Shown: positions 9,837-18,353, numbered from the stretch's first letter. The stretch: DNA of 64,000 nucleotides from Saprospiraceae bacterium (GCA_016718505.1 JADKDE010000002.1:434001-498000), one strand, 5' to 3'. Numbers and translations: made by a program. Notes: generated by a model not told the origin, from the sequence alone.

Positions 9837-10571
9837 TTAGCCATTAAAATATTTTATAATCTGAAATATCGAAACGCAAATGATGATCCCAAGTACCCAA
9901 TATCTGAACATCTTTTCTGACGTTCTTTTTAACACCAATTTACCAACATAACTGCCTGCAATGCTAATTCCAATCAGAAAAGGAATAAGAAATAAAAATT
10001 CTTTTTTGAAATAATCATTGCTCACATACACTAGGGCTCTGCTTAGATCCACTCCTAGATCGATGAATGCAGAAGTCGCTATAAAAACTTCTTTGGGCAA
10101 TTGAAAAGCAGCTAAAGTGATCCCCCGAATGGCTCCTCCAGTCCCAGCTATCCCTGCCAAAAATCCCGAACCCACTCCACCAAGAATGAGATTCACATCC
10201 GTTTGTTGGATGACATTGTTGAAATTCCACATGAGATATGCCGACAAAAATAACAAAGCAATGCTCATATAGAACTCAATCTGTTCAGTTGGTAAAAACG
10301 TCGTCAAATAGGCTCCTAAGATAACAAAAATAATGGCTGGAATACCAATTTTAATGACAAGTTCCTTGTTTATCCCATGGCGAAACAATGCCAATTTAGA
10401 TAGATTGCTGAATACATGAAATATAGCCGTAATCCCTAGTACGTGTTTAAAATCAAAGAAAATCGATGCAATTGGGACGAAAAGAATCGAAGATCCAAAC
10501 CCAGAAATTGTCCCCAATATTTCAGATACAAATGCCAGAAATATAAACAGATAGTATTTTTCTTCCATCAA
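9837..10571 (-). CDS. TauE/SafE family membrane permease
   Basis: The protein has 244 residues and about eight hydrophobic segments. Two related halves each start with a small-residue motif: 'GTISGFGSSILFVPI' near residue 20 and 'GFLAGIAGTGGAIRG' near 135. That pair is typical of TauE/SafE (sulfite/sulfonate exporter-like, formerly DUF81) permeases of the inner membrane. Many members have unknown cargo. It overlaps the preceding small membrane gene by 4 bp (ATGA), so the two are translationally coupled. It is the last gene of the minus-strand run that starts with CorA. Confidence 0.85.
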   Translation of the reverse strand: MMEEKYYLFIFLAFVSEILGTISGFGSSILFVPIASIFFDFKHVLGITAIFHVFSNLSKLALFRHGINKELVIKIGIPAIIFVILGAYLTTFLPTEQIEFYMSIALLFLSAYLMWNFNNVIQQTDVNLILGGVGSGFLAGIAGTGGAIRGITLAAFQLPKEVFIATSAFIDLGVDLSRALVYVSNDYFKKEFLFLIPFLIGISIAGSYVGKLVLKRTSEKMFRYWVLGIIICVSIFQIIKYFNG

Positions 10572-10771
10572 TTTTCATTTCGCATTTTTTTGATCCACCA
10601 ATACATCGAAATAACCCAAGTAACTCCAAATAATGCTATTAGAGGCCATTTGTATGCCTTGACATATTCATAAAAATACATGCCGATCAACAGATAGGCA
10701 GAAGCGATACAAAGCTTCAATGGAATGAATTCCCAATTCGTCCAAGTTGTTTTTTTATTCAAAAAATTCAT
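10568..10771 (-). CDS. Small two-helix membrane protein, unknown
   Basis: The protein has 67 residues and two hydrophobic segments (about 17-33 and 41-58), with a basic N-terminus and a basic C-terminal tail (KKMRNEN). I do not recognise the family. Its stop overlaps the start of the TauE/SafE gene by 4 bp, and it starts 22 bp after the DUF2231-like gene ends, which is good evidence that it is translated as part of this operon. It could be a small subunit or regulator of the neighbouring permease; that is inference only. Confidence 0.6.
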   Translation of the reverse strand: MNFLNKKTTWTNWEFIPLKLCIASAYLLIGMYFYEYVKAYKWPLIALFGVTWVISMYWWIKKMRNEN

Positions 10772-10793
10772 AAGACCATAGTGTTATAGGGGT

Positions 10794-11285
10794 TTATTCT
10801 TCGGGTTGATCTGATTCTCCAGATTCTTGAGTGCCAATGTTTCCACCTTCACGTATCTCAGTATGTCTAATTTCACCTCCTGAGGTACCAGTCTGTTTTG
10901 CAAGAAACAATACAATCAAGAGACCTGCAATGATGGCATAATTCAAGTATTTGGCATACAATTTTCCTTTTAGGCTCGCCCACAAATTGAAACCAGCCAA
11001 GAGTGCCAGGATATAATTTAATAAGGCAAAAACTTCTGCCGCCTCTTCGTGATTGTGGATAATTTTTTTTGTTATTCCGGGGATTTTTTCTACGATCTCC
11101 TCCGCTCCTTCACCACTGAACATGGCGATTGCAGTTGAGATACCGCCCAGTAGAATTATGAAGAAAGAAGTACGTTTTATCGGCTCATTTTTAAAAAATA
11201 AACCAACAGCGAAAACAATGCCTCCTATCAAAGGAAACATAATGGGTAAATGATTTACCAATAGATGGAAATGTGCTGCATTCAT
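10794..11285 (-). CDS. DUF2231-like membrane protein
   Basis: The protein has 163 residues with four hydrophobic segments and an acidic, disordered C-terminus rich in Gly and Glu. The N-terminal 'HFHLLVNHLPIMFPLIG' and a later 'HNHEEAAE' are shared with a family of small membrane proteins near DUF2231, in which paired histidines could ligate heme b or a metal. Binding is inferred, not shown. It sits between the VIT1-like gene and the small membrane gene, with gaps of ~20 bp on both sides, so co-transcription is likely. Confidence 0.65.
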   Translation of the reverse strand: MNAAHFHLLVNHLPIMFPLIGGIVFAVGLFFKNEPIKRTSFFIILLGGISTAIAMFSGEGAEEIVEKIPGITKKIIHNHEEAAEVFALLNYILALLAGFNLWASLKGKLYAKYLNYAIIAGLLIVLFLAKQTGTSGGEIRHTEIREGGNIGTQESGESDQPEE

Positions 11286-11306
11286 AATTTTTAATTTTAT
11301 TTTGTA

Positions 11307-12017
11307 CTAAACATTGACTCCAAATAAATAACCAACAAAGGCCGTAAGTCCCATAGCCAATGTTCCCCAAATACAGATTCTCAAGATGGCACTTTTTATG
11401 CTTGACCCACCCGTTTTGGCGGACATGATACCCAATATGACCAAAAAGAACAAAGTCGAAACGTAAAGTGATATTTCCATTTTTGCAATAGGAGCCAATA
11501 ATGTGACCAATAATGGCAAAATACCTCCTACCGTGAAAGCCGCACCAGAAGCGAATGCTGCTTGGATGGGATTTGCTTGACTTATTTCGTTGATCCCCAG
11601 CTCGTCACGTACATGCGCCGCAAGCGCATCCTTAGCTGTTAATTCTTGCGCGACCTTCAATGCGGTCTCTTTATTCAATCCTCTTCGTTCATAGATAGCT
11701 GCCAAAATTTGTAATTCTTCTTCAGGCATCGCTTTTAGTTCTTCTGCTTCCCTTTTTATATCTGCCACTTCGATATCTGTCTGTGAACTTACGGATACAT
11801 ATTCTCCTGCAGCCATTGATAGAGCTCCTGCTACCAGTCCAGCGACCGTCGATAAAATAACTGGCTCTTTGGTTATACTTGCAGCCGCAACGCCAATTGC
11901 GAGACTTGACACCGATATTATCCCATCATTAGCACCCAATACAGCAGCTCTCAGCCAATTGCTTCGGTGAATAAAATGGTTATCAAGGTAATTGTCTATG
12001 TTAATTGATTTTTCCAA
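11307..12017 (-). CDS. VIT1/CCC1 family iron/manganese transporter
   Basis: The protein has 236 residues. The N-terminal 'RAAVLGANDGIISVSSLAIGVAAAS' and the paired membrane segment 'GLVAGALSMAAGEYVSVSSQ' are diagnostic of VIT1/CCC1 divalent-metal exporters. A charged, Glu-rich cytoplasmic insert follows (about residues 80-140, 'AEELKAMPEEEL'), as in the plant VIT1 metal-binding domain, and then three more helices. Members move Fe2+ or Mn2+ out of the cytoplasm. It lies in a run with CorA and TauE/SafE genes, which suggests a metal-homeostasis block. Confidence 0.88.
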   Translation of the reverse strand: MEKSINIDNYLDNHFIHRSNWLRAAVLGANDGIISVSSLAIGVAAASITKEPVILSTVAGLVAGALSMAAGEYVSVSSQTDIEVADIKREAEELKAMPEEELQILAAIYERRGLNKETALKVAQELTAKDALAAHVRDELGINEISQANPIQAAFASGAAFTVGGILPLLVTLLAPIAKMEISLYVSTLFFLVILGIMSAKTGGSSIKSAILRICIWGTLAMGLTAFVGYLFGVNV

Positions 12018-12236
12018 AAATATTTTGTTTTAAGTGAAAATAATTGAAGAGAATTTCCCTCAATTTAAATGAACAAACCAGTATCAGAAAAGCTCTTATT
12101 GTACATGAGAAAAACGTTATTTCTAAGCTTAAATTTAAAGAATTGTCTCTAACAAAGATAATAATATATTAAATAGAAATGTTGAAATACAATAGGAAAA
12201 AACTGATAATTTTATATCAAGTTTTGGTCTGGAATT

Positions 12237-13124
12237 TCACAATATCTTTTTGCGTTTGAACCAAAAATAAATAACAAGTGCAATTACAGCCATCAAACCG
12301 ATTGCAAAAAAATAACCGAGTGGCCACTTGAGTTCTGGCATATTTTCAAAGTTCATCCCGTAGATTCCCGCTACAAATGTCAATGGGAGAAAAAAGGCAG
12401 AAAAAATTGTCAAAAGTTTCATGACATCGTTGCTTTTTTGAGCATTTACATTCAGGTAAGTGTTCATCAAATTGTTGGAATTCTCTATGATTTCTTCATA
12501 ATTTAAAATTAGATTCAATAGACTATCCTTGATGTCTTGGAGGGCTGTCTTATATTGATCTGCTACGTCTAATTGATGCACTACATTTTGAAATATTTGG
12601 AGTAATTTTTTAGTGATTCGCGTTTGAATTTTAAGATAATATAAATCTTCTAGTGAAATCCTTGAATAATCTTAGTCTTTTTTCAATTTGTGTAATTTTA
12701 TCGTCCAATACATCTAATGGTGGTTGGTAAGTGTCAACCATCTTACGGATCAGAAACAAAATAATTTCTTCTGAATCTGTCCACTCTCTTTTTCAAGCTC
12801 CAAAAATTTAAATGGAATCCGGTGGACAGTAAGCAGTTTTTCTTGATTGTAAAAAAAGGCAATTTTGTTGGATAATTCTGTTATGGTAGTTGCATTTTGT
12901 TTAAGATTTGAAGTAAATGCCCTCAGTATCAAAAAGTTATATTGAGGAAGTTTTTCAAATTTGGGTAGGTGTCCATGTTCTAAGCTGTCCTTCACTTGAA
13001 AATAATCCAAATCGTATTCTTCAGCGATTTTGTCCAAGTTTTCTTTATTGGGTTGGCAAATATCTATCCATATGAAATTGTCGAATTGTAATTTCTTCTG
13101 CGTATTCTTGGCGATATTACCCAT
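12237..13124 (-). pseudogene. corA: CorA-like Mg2+/Co2+ channel (two compensating frameshifts)
   Basis: The N-terminal part (start at 13124) has the CorA cytoplasmic fold ('FIWIDICQPNKENLDKIAEEY', 'LPKFEKLPQYNFLILRAF'). The last ~100 residues carry the two-helix pore with the diagnostic GMNF (YGMNFENMPE) and a basic C-terminal tail. Between them the frame shifts near 12778 (one base missing) and returns near 12660 (one base extra). The shifted frame reads as good CorA sequence (SEEIILFLIRKMVDTYQPPL). The total is 888 bp, divisible by three, consistent with +1/-1. Both halves are conserved, so the gene is probably functional and the indels are errors. CorA forms a homopentameric Mg2+ channel. 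Confidence 0.8.
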
Positions 13125-13365
13125 TAGATGCTCTTTTTTATGTGGTCGAATTGTTAAAATTGAATCGAACTAAATGCTTGTAAAACTAAATGAATGGCTC
13201 GGCATTCCATAGTAGATGATATATAAAATATTTCAATGACAAAGGTAATTATTATATGTGGAAAACATCCTATCTGATAGGGCAGGACTGTGTTCAGAGC
13301 TTTTGGGTTGGGTTTTTTGTTGAAAAATGGCGAGGTAACGCACCCCTGCTTAATCAAAAAATTAA

Positions 13366-13382
13366 ACTTGTATTTTGCAAGT
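13366..13382. repeat. 17-bp dyad motif, copy 1
   Basis: ACTTGTATTTTGCAAGT. It is one of five near-identical dyads in the window and lies 242 bp upstream of the corA start. The rest of the 13125-13472 gap holds only a hairpin and no credible gene. Confidence 0.6.
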
Positions 13383-13393
13383 AAGTTGAAATA

Positions 13394-13441
13394 AACCCAA
13401 AGGTAGGATAACAAAAAATGCAAGGTCCTACCTTTAGGGTT
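13394..13441 (-). terminator. Hairpin terminator after the VOC lipoprotein gene
   Basis: The arms AACCCAAAGGTAGGA and TCCTACCTTTAGGGTT pair over ~15 bp with one bulged A. The hairpin starts 31 bp past the stop codon of the minus-strand gene ending at 13473. The trailing T-run is weak, so it may act as a processing or stability hairpin. Confidence 0.6.
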
Positions 13442-13472
13442 AATTAATTATTTATCTATTAAACCAAATCTA

Positions 13473-13982
13473 CTACTCAATTGGTTCCCAAAGTTCAATT
13501 TTATTGCCTTCAGTGTCAAGTATGTGGACAAATTTTCCATATTCATAGGTAGTAATGCTATCCAAGATATTTGCTCCGTTTTCCGTGAGTTTTGCGACCA
13601 TTCCTTCGATATTTTGTACCCTATAATTGATCATAAACTCCTTAGTAGAGGGGGCAAAATATTCACTTCCTTTTTTAAATAAACTCCATTGAAGACCATT
13701 AATTTCTTTGGGATTGTGCAAATTTCTTGATTCAAAAGTTGCTCCTCCCCAGTTATTGATCTCGAGACCTAAATTCTTGGCGTACCAATCTTTCAATTCT
13801 TTGGGATCCTCTGAAAAAAAGAAAATTCCTCCAACTCCTGTAACCTTGGGAATTGATTTGTCTATATGTGTCCCTTCATTATTGAGATTTTCCATGTTTT
13901 TTGTTTTATTAATTGAAGAAAAGCAGCTAGAAAATATGGATAGCAAGGAAATTATAATAATCAATCGAAATTTTGGAATCAT
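13473..13982 (-). CDS. VOC family (glyoxalase/bleomycin-resistance-like) protein, predicted lipoprotein
   Basis: The protein has 169 residues. It begins with a lipoprotein-type signal (IIIISLLSIFSSC, Cys about residue 20), then a single VOC fold: 'GVGGIFFFSEDPKELKDWYAKNLGLE' and an ending 'GKFVHILDTEGNKIELWEP', which supplies the usual metal-side Glu. VOC domains include glyoxalases, dioxygenases and antibiotic-binding proteins; the substrate here is unknown. An alternative start at the internal Met (residue 30) would give a cytoplasmic protein, but the leader looks like a genuine signal. A hairpin follows the gene. Confidence 0.72.
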   Translation of the reverse strand: MIPKFRLIIIISLLSIFSSCFSSINKTKNMENLNNEGTHIDKSIPKVTGVGGIFFFSEDPKELKDWYAKNLGLEINNWGGATFESRNLHNPKEINGLQWSLFKKGSEYFAPSTKEFMINYRVQNIEGMVAKLTENGANILDSITTYEYGKFVHILDTEGNKIELWEPIE

Positions 13983-14112
13983 TTTTATATTTGTTTATCG
14001 CTACATTATTTCAAATCCGCTATAAGATATTTAATACTGTAATTTGTATTTATTTTTATTTAAAATATCGATATTGATGGAAATATATGACCTAACAGAA
14101 TTAAAACTTGGA

Positions 14113-14556
14113 TTATACTGCTGGAGCTTCGTCAAAATTGACCATCCAATTGATTCCAAATTTGTCTATAAACATTCCAAAATAAGCACCCCAAAATGTA
14201 TTAGCCAAAGGCATAGTTATTTGGCCACCTGCGGATAATCCATTGAATAATTTGTCTGCTTCTTCTTTGCTTTCTGTATTGATAGAAACTGAGTAATTAT
14301 TCCCTTGAATTAATTTAGGGGACCATTCCCCAGCCGTATCGCTGCCCATCAAACAGGTTTCTTTACTAATCGGAAGGGTTACGTGCATGATCTTTTCACC
14401 ATCAGATTCGGATAAAGTTTGCGAATTATCATAGCTGGGTGGCATATCTTTAAACTTCCCAATATAGGGAAAGTCTCCACCAAATACTGATTTGTAGAAA
14501 TTAAATGCGGCTTCACAATCGCCATTAAAAGTCAGATAAACGTTAACTGATGCCAT
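14113..14556 (-). CDS. VOC family protein, PhnB type
   Basis: The protein has 147 residues and is cytoplasmic. It starts 'VYLTFNGDCEAAFNFYKSVFGG', the typical opening of PhnB-like (3-demethylubiquinone methyltransferase-like) VOC proteins, with 'GSDTAG' in the middle and a closing 'FWGAYFGMFIDKFGINWMVNF'. The family is known by fold; members lack a shared reaction, and some bind small electrophiles. It lies 22 bp after the SRPBCC gene on the same strand, so the two probably form one transcript. Confidence 0.82.
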   Translation of the reverse strand: MASVNVYLTFNGDCEAAFNFYKSVFGGDFPYIGKFKDMPPSYDNSQTLSESDGEKIMHVTLPISKETCLMGSDTAGEWSPKLIQGNNYSVSINTESKEEADKLFNGLSAGGQITMPLANTFWGAYFGMFIDKFGINWMVNFDEAPAV

Positions 14557-14578
14557 TTTAAATATTTTTTTAAATTAA

Positions 14579-15025
14579 TTAATCTTGAATTTCGGGTTCT
14601 ACTAGTTTTATCAATTTTTCTAGTGATTCTTGCCAGCCCAAATAACACATCTCTATTGGGATGATTTGTGGTATTCCTTCTTGGGTGACAATAATATCCG
14701 TTCCACAAATGACTTCTTTGAACCAAACGGTTGTCGTCATAGTCCCAGGTAGATTTGGATCGTCAAATGTATCTGAATATTTCAACAGTTCATTTGGCTG
14801 GATATCCAAATAATTACCTCCAAAAGATTGACTCTTTTCAGTGGTAAAATTTAAAAAAGACATCTTAAAGCTCCCTCCAATTTTGAAATCCATCTCTTGG
14901 ATCTCGCATAAAAATCCATAAGGCGGAATCCATGATTTTAACGCTCTTGGATCTGAAAAAGCTCTAAATACTTTGGATATTGGGGCCTTGATAACTCTAT
15001 GTAAAACTACGGTATGATCTCCCAT
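14579..15025 (-). CDS. SRPBCC / AHSA1 domain protein
   Basis: The protein has 148 residues. The N-terminal 'RVIKAPISKVFRAFSDPRALKSWIPP' and the C-terminal helix 'LGWQESLEKLIKLVEPE' mark an AHSA1-type START-like fold with a hydrophobic ligand cavity. In Bacteroidota such genes often pair with a PhnB-type VOC gene, as here. The ligand is unknown. A -7-like box lies 25 bp upstream of the start. Confidence 0.85.
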   Translation of the reverse strand: MGDHTVVLHRVIKAPISKVFRAFSDPRALKSWIPPYGFLCEIQEMDFKIGGSFKMSFLNFTTEKSQSFGGNYLDIQPNELLKYSDTFDDPNLPGTMTTTVWFKEVICGTDIIVTQEGIPQIIPIEMCYLGWQESLEKLIKLVEPEIQD

Positions 15026-15049
15026 CTTTGTGTTCTTGTTTGTTCAAAG

Positions 15050-15057
15050 CAAAAATA
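15050..15057 (-). promoter_or_regulatory. Candidate -7 box for the SRPBCC-VOC pair
   Basis: On the minus strand it reads TATTTTTG, matching the Bacteroidota TAnnTTTG box, 25 bp from the start codon. I found no firm -33 TTG at the right spacing. Confidence 0.35.
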
Positions 15058-15206
15058 CAAAATAACAAGATTATTTTTTGAAGAAATTTATTAAAATAAA
15101 CTGAAAAATGAAATAAAATTTGGCATCAAAACAAAAGTTTAACTTTATTATTTTTAAGGAATTTAAAATAATTCTCTACTACTTGTTAATCGCAAGTACC
15201 GTAATT

Positions 15207-15515
15207 TTAAAGATTCTTTTGCTTGATATTCATGTAGTGATCGCGTATAGTTTGAATAAAGCTCAAGATCAAACCAAGTCCAATGATGATATAAAAAATA
15301 TTGAATATTTTGCCCAAATCTGTTCGGGGTGTAAAATCCCCATAGCCTATAGTGGTTAGGGTTATTACACAAAAGTACAATGAATCTAGCCACCTCCAGC
15401 CCTCTACATAATGGAATACGACAGTACCTAAAATCAAAACTATGGTGGTAGTATAAAGCAGTTCCAAATATTCTTTATCCCGAAGGAATGACAGTATTGC
15501 CTTGAATATGAGCAT
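15207..15515 (-). CDS. Two-helix potassium channel protein
   Basis: The protein has 102 residues: helix one (about 20-36), a pore loop with the intact selectivity filter TTIGYGD at 54-60, and helix two (about 69-88). This is the minimal KcsA-like tetrameric K+ channel layout, without a cytoplasmic RCK/TrkA_N domain. A second channel-like gene (17772-18128) lies 2.2 kb away with an altered filter. Copy 2 of the 17-bp dyad is 243 bp upstream of this start. Confidence 0.88.
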   Translation of the reverse strand: MLIFKAILSFLRDKEYLELLYTTTIVLILGTVVFHYVEGWRWLDSLYFCVITLTTIGYGDFTPRTDLGKIFNIFYIIIGLGLILSFIQTIRDHYMNIKQKNL

Positions 15516-15757
15516 ATTTAACTAAGTTTTGTCCTAATAAAATTGCTTAAATATAGCATATTTTATATTCAAAGCGAAGTAATTTTCATGGCATTTTTAT
15601 TAATTCATCCAGTTTCGAGAAGAAGCTATTTTATACCATGACTGGTTTCTAATTTAACATCATTTTTTGAACAAAATTTAGGACTGAAGATTTTTTAAGT
15701 CTAATCTAAATAAGAAGTTTTAAAATATCAATCAAACACAGCCCCAAAAATAATCTA

Positions 15758-15774
15758 ACTTGTAAAATGCAAGT
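15758..15774. repeat. 17-bp dyad motif, copy 2
   Basis: ACTTGTAAAATGCAAGT, 10 bp past the ene-reductase stop codon and 243 bp upstream of the K+ channel start. The outer half-sites are identical to the other copies. Confidence 0.6.
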
Positions 15775-15784
15775 TGCAACTATT

Positions 15785-16864
15785 TTATGAAAGGAATGGA
15801 TAGTCAATATAGCCTTTCTCACCTCCTCCAAACATAGTGCTAGGGTCCAATTGGTTCATCACGGCATTCAATTCAAATCGCTTTGGCAGATCGGGATTTG
15901 CCAAAAACAAAACACCGTAAGAGATGGCTTTCGCGATCCCTTTTTCAAGTTCATTTTCACCTGATTCCCTGGTAAATGCACAATTGGCGATGAGATATGC
16001 CTTTACATTTTTACCAAATAAGTCGATTTCATCAACGCTTGGATAGTGCTCTGGCGCAGGGAACATAGGACTCTTTTTCATCAATTCGACAAAGGCAAAA
16101 TCCATTTTGTTTAGCTTATCTATAAGATAATTGAAAGTAGCAACTGGGTCGTTGAACACAACACCCCCATAAGGCTGGAACGGAGATAATTTAATCCCAA
16201 CTCGATCGCCGCCTATCGTATCAATCAATGTCTGCATGACTTCCAACATGAATCTACAGTTATTTTCTATGCTTCCCCCATAATTATCTTGTCTTTGATT
16301 TGAACTTTCGGCCAAAAATTGGTTGGGCAAATATCCGTTGGCTCCATGCAATTCCACACCATCAAAACCGGCTTCTATGGCATTCAATGCGGCTTGTTTG
16401 TAATCCTGAATCGTCTGATTAATGTCTTCAAGAGTCATAGCTTGAGGCGTTTCGAAATCTTGAAGCCCTTGCGAAGTAAAAAGCTGGTTTCCAACAATCG
16501 GAATAGCGGATGGAGCTAGGGGTAATTTTCCGTTTCTATCGATAGAATGTGCCACACGTCCCGTATGCCATAGTTGCGCATAAATCAAGCCACCTTTTTC
16601 ATGTACTGCATCAGTAACCTTTTTCCAAGCATTGATTTGATCTTGCGTAAAAAGTCCTGGGGTGAATGGGCTTCCGATCGCATCTTCTGAGATATTTATC
16701 GCTTCAGTTAATATCAGTCCGGCACTTGCTCTTTGCGTGTAATACAAAACGGTTGAATCACTCACTACACCTTGCACATTTGCTCTGCTTCTAGTCATAG
16801 CAGACATGACCATTTTGTTTTTTAAAGTATGGTTTCCGATTTTTACTGTTTCTAGTAATTTCAT
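15785..16864 (-). CDS. Alkene reductase, Old Yellow Enzyme family
   Basis: The protein has 359 residues and is an FMN-dependent TIM barrel that reduces activated C=C bonds with NAD(P)H. Family marks include 'NKMVMSAMTRSRA' near the start, 'GLIYAQLWHTGRVAH', the long signature around 'GFDGVELHGANGYLPNQFL', and 'YGVLFLANPDLPKRF' near the end. Related enzymes (NemA, OPR) detoxify quinones, enones and nitro compounds. It is transcribed with the DoxX gene (16-bp gap) and divergently from an HxlR regulator. That arrangement, known from electrophile-responsive systems, suggests induction by reactive electrophiles. Confidence 0.92.
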   Translation of the reverse strand: MKLLETVKIGNHTLKNKMVMSAMTRSRANVQGVVSDSTVLYYTQRASAGLILTEAINISEDAIGSPFTPGLFTQDQINAWKKVTDAVHEKGGLIYAQLWHTGRVAHSIDRNGKLPLAPSAIPIVGNQLFTSQGLQDFETPQAMTLEDINQTIQDYKQAALNAIEAGFDGVELHGANGYLPNQFLAESSNQRQDNYGGSIENNCRFMLEVMQTLIDTIGGDRVGIKLSPFQPYGGVVFNDPVATFNYLIDKLNKMDFAFVELMKKSPMFPAPEHYPSVDEIDLFGKNVKAYLIANCAFTRESGENELEKGIAKAISYGVLFLANPDLPKRFELNAVMNQLDPSTMFGGGEKGYIDYPFLS

Positions 16865-16880
16865 AAGTTTTTTGGTAAAA

Positions 16881-17246
16881 TTAATTTTTTGAAAAAAGTC
16901 TTGATCCCAATTCTGGAAATCTTATGACCGATGCAATCCATATTAAAATCTGAATAATTACTGGAACCATAATGGGTTGACTGCTTGTAAAATGCACTGC
17001 AATGGCACCTCCAATATAAGCGATAGCCAGTAAAGAACCCACCACTCCAGTTCGAGGTATAAACCAAAGTGCCACAATGGTAAATTCAATAATTCCAAGG
17101 ATCATAGCGTTGGTGCCCACCAACTCCTTTACCATTTCAGCGTCTCCTTCGCCTCCAAATAGCTTGAGGGAGCCACTGCCTACAAATGCTAATGCGACAA
17201 GTCCAGTCAAAATCCATCCTACGATTTGTTTTGTTTTTAAGTTCAT
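16881..17246 (-). CDS. DoxX family membrane protein
   Basis: The protein has 121 residues from the start chosen at 17246 (MNLKTKQIVGW); the frame stays open 30 bp further, but those residues look like leader. It has four hydrophobic segments with 'FVGSGSLKLFGG' after the first and 'GIIEFTIVALWFIPRTGVVG' across the second, as in DoxX/DoxD-like proteins. Their biochemical role is unsettled; many respond to thiol or quinone stress. The ene-reductase gene follows after 16 bp, so the two share a transcript. Confidence 0.82.
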   Translation of the reverse strand: MNLKTKQIVGWILTGLVALAFVGSGSLKLFGGEGDAEMVKELVGTNAMILGIIEFTIVALWFIPRTGVVGSLLAIAYIGGAIAVHFTSSQPIMVPVIIQILIWIASVIRFPELGSRLFSKN

Positions 17247-17270
17247 GTAAATTAGTTTAAAGTTAATAAT

Positions 17271-17304
17271 TTGCAAATGTATGTGTATTGCTTTACATTT
17301 GCAA
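17271..17304. promoter_or_regulatory. Inverted repeat in the DoxX/HxlR divergent promoter region
   Basis: TTGCAAATGTA (17271-17281) and its exact reverse complement TACATTTGCAA (17294-17304) are separated by 12 bp between the two divergent starts. This is a plausible operator for the HxlR protein encoded at 17365. The half-site TTTGCAAGT resembles the arm of the 17-bp dyads found elsewhere in the window. Confidence 0.55.
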
Positions 17305-17364
17305 GTAGTTATTCATATGTATAGTAGTAACACAAAGTAAAGCTTAGTTAAAAATGGAGTTATT

Positions 17365-17706
17365 ATGGTAAATAAAAAAGATGAAAAGTCAACTGAGAGG
17401 TGTTCATTGAAAGAGGTTTTGGACATTTTGGGCGGTAAATGGGCGATGCCTATCATTTATACTTTGTCAAATGGGAAGATGAGATTCAAGGAGTTGGAAA
17501 GGAGCATTCCTCATATCAACACGCGTATGCTGGTCAAAGAACTCAAAAATATGGAGGCCAATGGGATCGTAATTAGGGAAGTCTTTGCTACGGTGCCACC
17601 AACTGTTGAATATACACTCACACCCAAGGGCGAGAAGTTGGTTCCAATCATTCGTGAATTGCACAAATGGGGCGAAGAATATTCCGAACAAAAAGTCAGT
17701 GAATAA
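17365..17706 (+). CDS. HxlR family transcriptional regulator
   Basis: The protein has 113 residues with a single winged helix-turn-helix: 'LDILGGKWAMPIIYTL', 'MRFKELERSIPHINTRMLVKELKNME', then 'VEYTLTPKGEKLVPII'. HxlR (DUF24) dimers repress neighbouring detoxification genes and often sense electrophiles through an N-terminal cysteine. Cys13, just before the first helix, is in a position comparable to the redox Cys of YodB-type members. It is divergent from DoxX and the ene-reductase, which are its probable targets, with an inverted repeat between the two starts. Confidence 0.9.
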   Translation: MVNKKDEKSTERCSLKEVLDILGGKWAMPIIYTLSNGKMRFKELERSIPHINTRMLVKELKNMEANGIVIREVFATVPPTVEYTLTPKGEKLVPIIRELHKWGEEYSEQKVSE

Positions 17707-17771
17707 TCAGTCCTAATTAAGCTTTTGTATAATACATACAGTGCTAGAAAGCTAACAATGATACTTTCAAA

Positions 17772-18128
17772 TTATTTCTCATCATCAGTGTCCTCTACAT
17801 GCAAAATATGCAAAAGCCGATGGATGATCGGCGTGAAAAATACCGCCGTGATACTCAAGAAGGCAACGCCACTATATAGTGCAAAGAATGACGAAAAAAT
17901 TTTAGCTTCATCTGTTTGCATTTCAGCTACAGGCCCCATACCAGTTAGGATCATGCTTGTCATATGGAATGCATCAATCCAACTTATTTCTCCTAAAAAA
18001 TGATACCCAATGGTGCCAAAAAGCAGTGACAAAGTGATCAAAACAAAGGCGAATAGGCTATAGTGTCCCAAACGCTTCAAAAACTTGTGGAATGGTATTA
18101 CCTGCTGTTTATGATGTTCGAATTTCAT
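17772..18128 (-). CDS. Potassium-channel-fold membrane protein with altered filter
   Basis: The protein has 118 residues with two transmembrane helices (about 24-42 and 80-102) around a pore-loop-like segment. Where K+ channels have TxGYGD, this protein has TGMGP (62-66), and the next stretch 'KIFSSFFALYSGVAFLSI' matches the inner helix of small K+ channels ('..IFASFYALYSG..'). The fold is inferred; K+ selectivity would not be expected from this filter. The C-terminus is acidic and His-rich (HRLLHILHVEDTDDEK). The gene is convergent with hxlR, and dyad copy 3 is 141 bp upstream of its start. Confidence 0.7.
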   Translation of the reverse strand: MKFEHHKQQVIPFHKFLKRLGHYSLFAFVLITLSLLFGTIGYHFLGEISWIDAFHMTSMILTGMGPVAEMQTDEAKIFSSFFALYSGVAFLSITAVFFTPIIHRLLHILHVEDTDDEK

Positions 18129-18268
18129 GTTTTTTAGAATTATAATCTACGAGCCAATCAAAATGATTGGATAAATTCATTTAATACTCAAAAATACGAA
18201 AATAAAGAGTAATATTTTTCTAGGTATAACAAATAAAATGGGTTTGAAATATTTAATTTTTTTGTTCA

Positions 18269-18285
18269 ACTTGCAAATTGCAAGT
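18269..18285. repeat. 17-bp dyad motif, copy 3
   Basis: ACTTGCAAATTGCAAGT, a perfect dyad around one central base (eight-base arms ACTTGCAA and TTGCAAGT), between the SulP terminator hairpin and the channel-like gene. Confidence 0.6.
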
Positions 18286-18353
18286 TTATATTAACTCTTA
18301 ATGGTTTTGGAATTTAGATATTGAGAATTATCATTTAACTTAGCAAAAGAAAA

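Noticed and set aside
13154..13423. 89-codon minus-strand ORF
   Set aside because: It lies across the dyad and terminator hairpin, has no recognisable domain and no start context.
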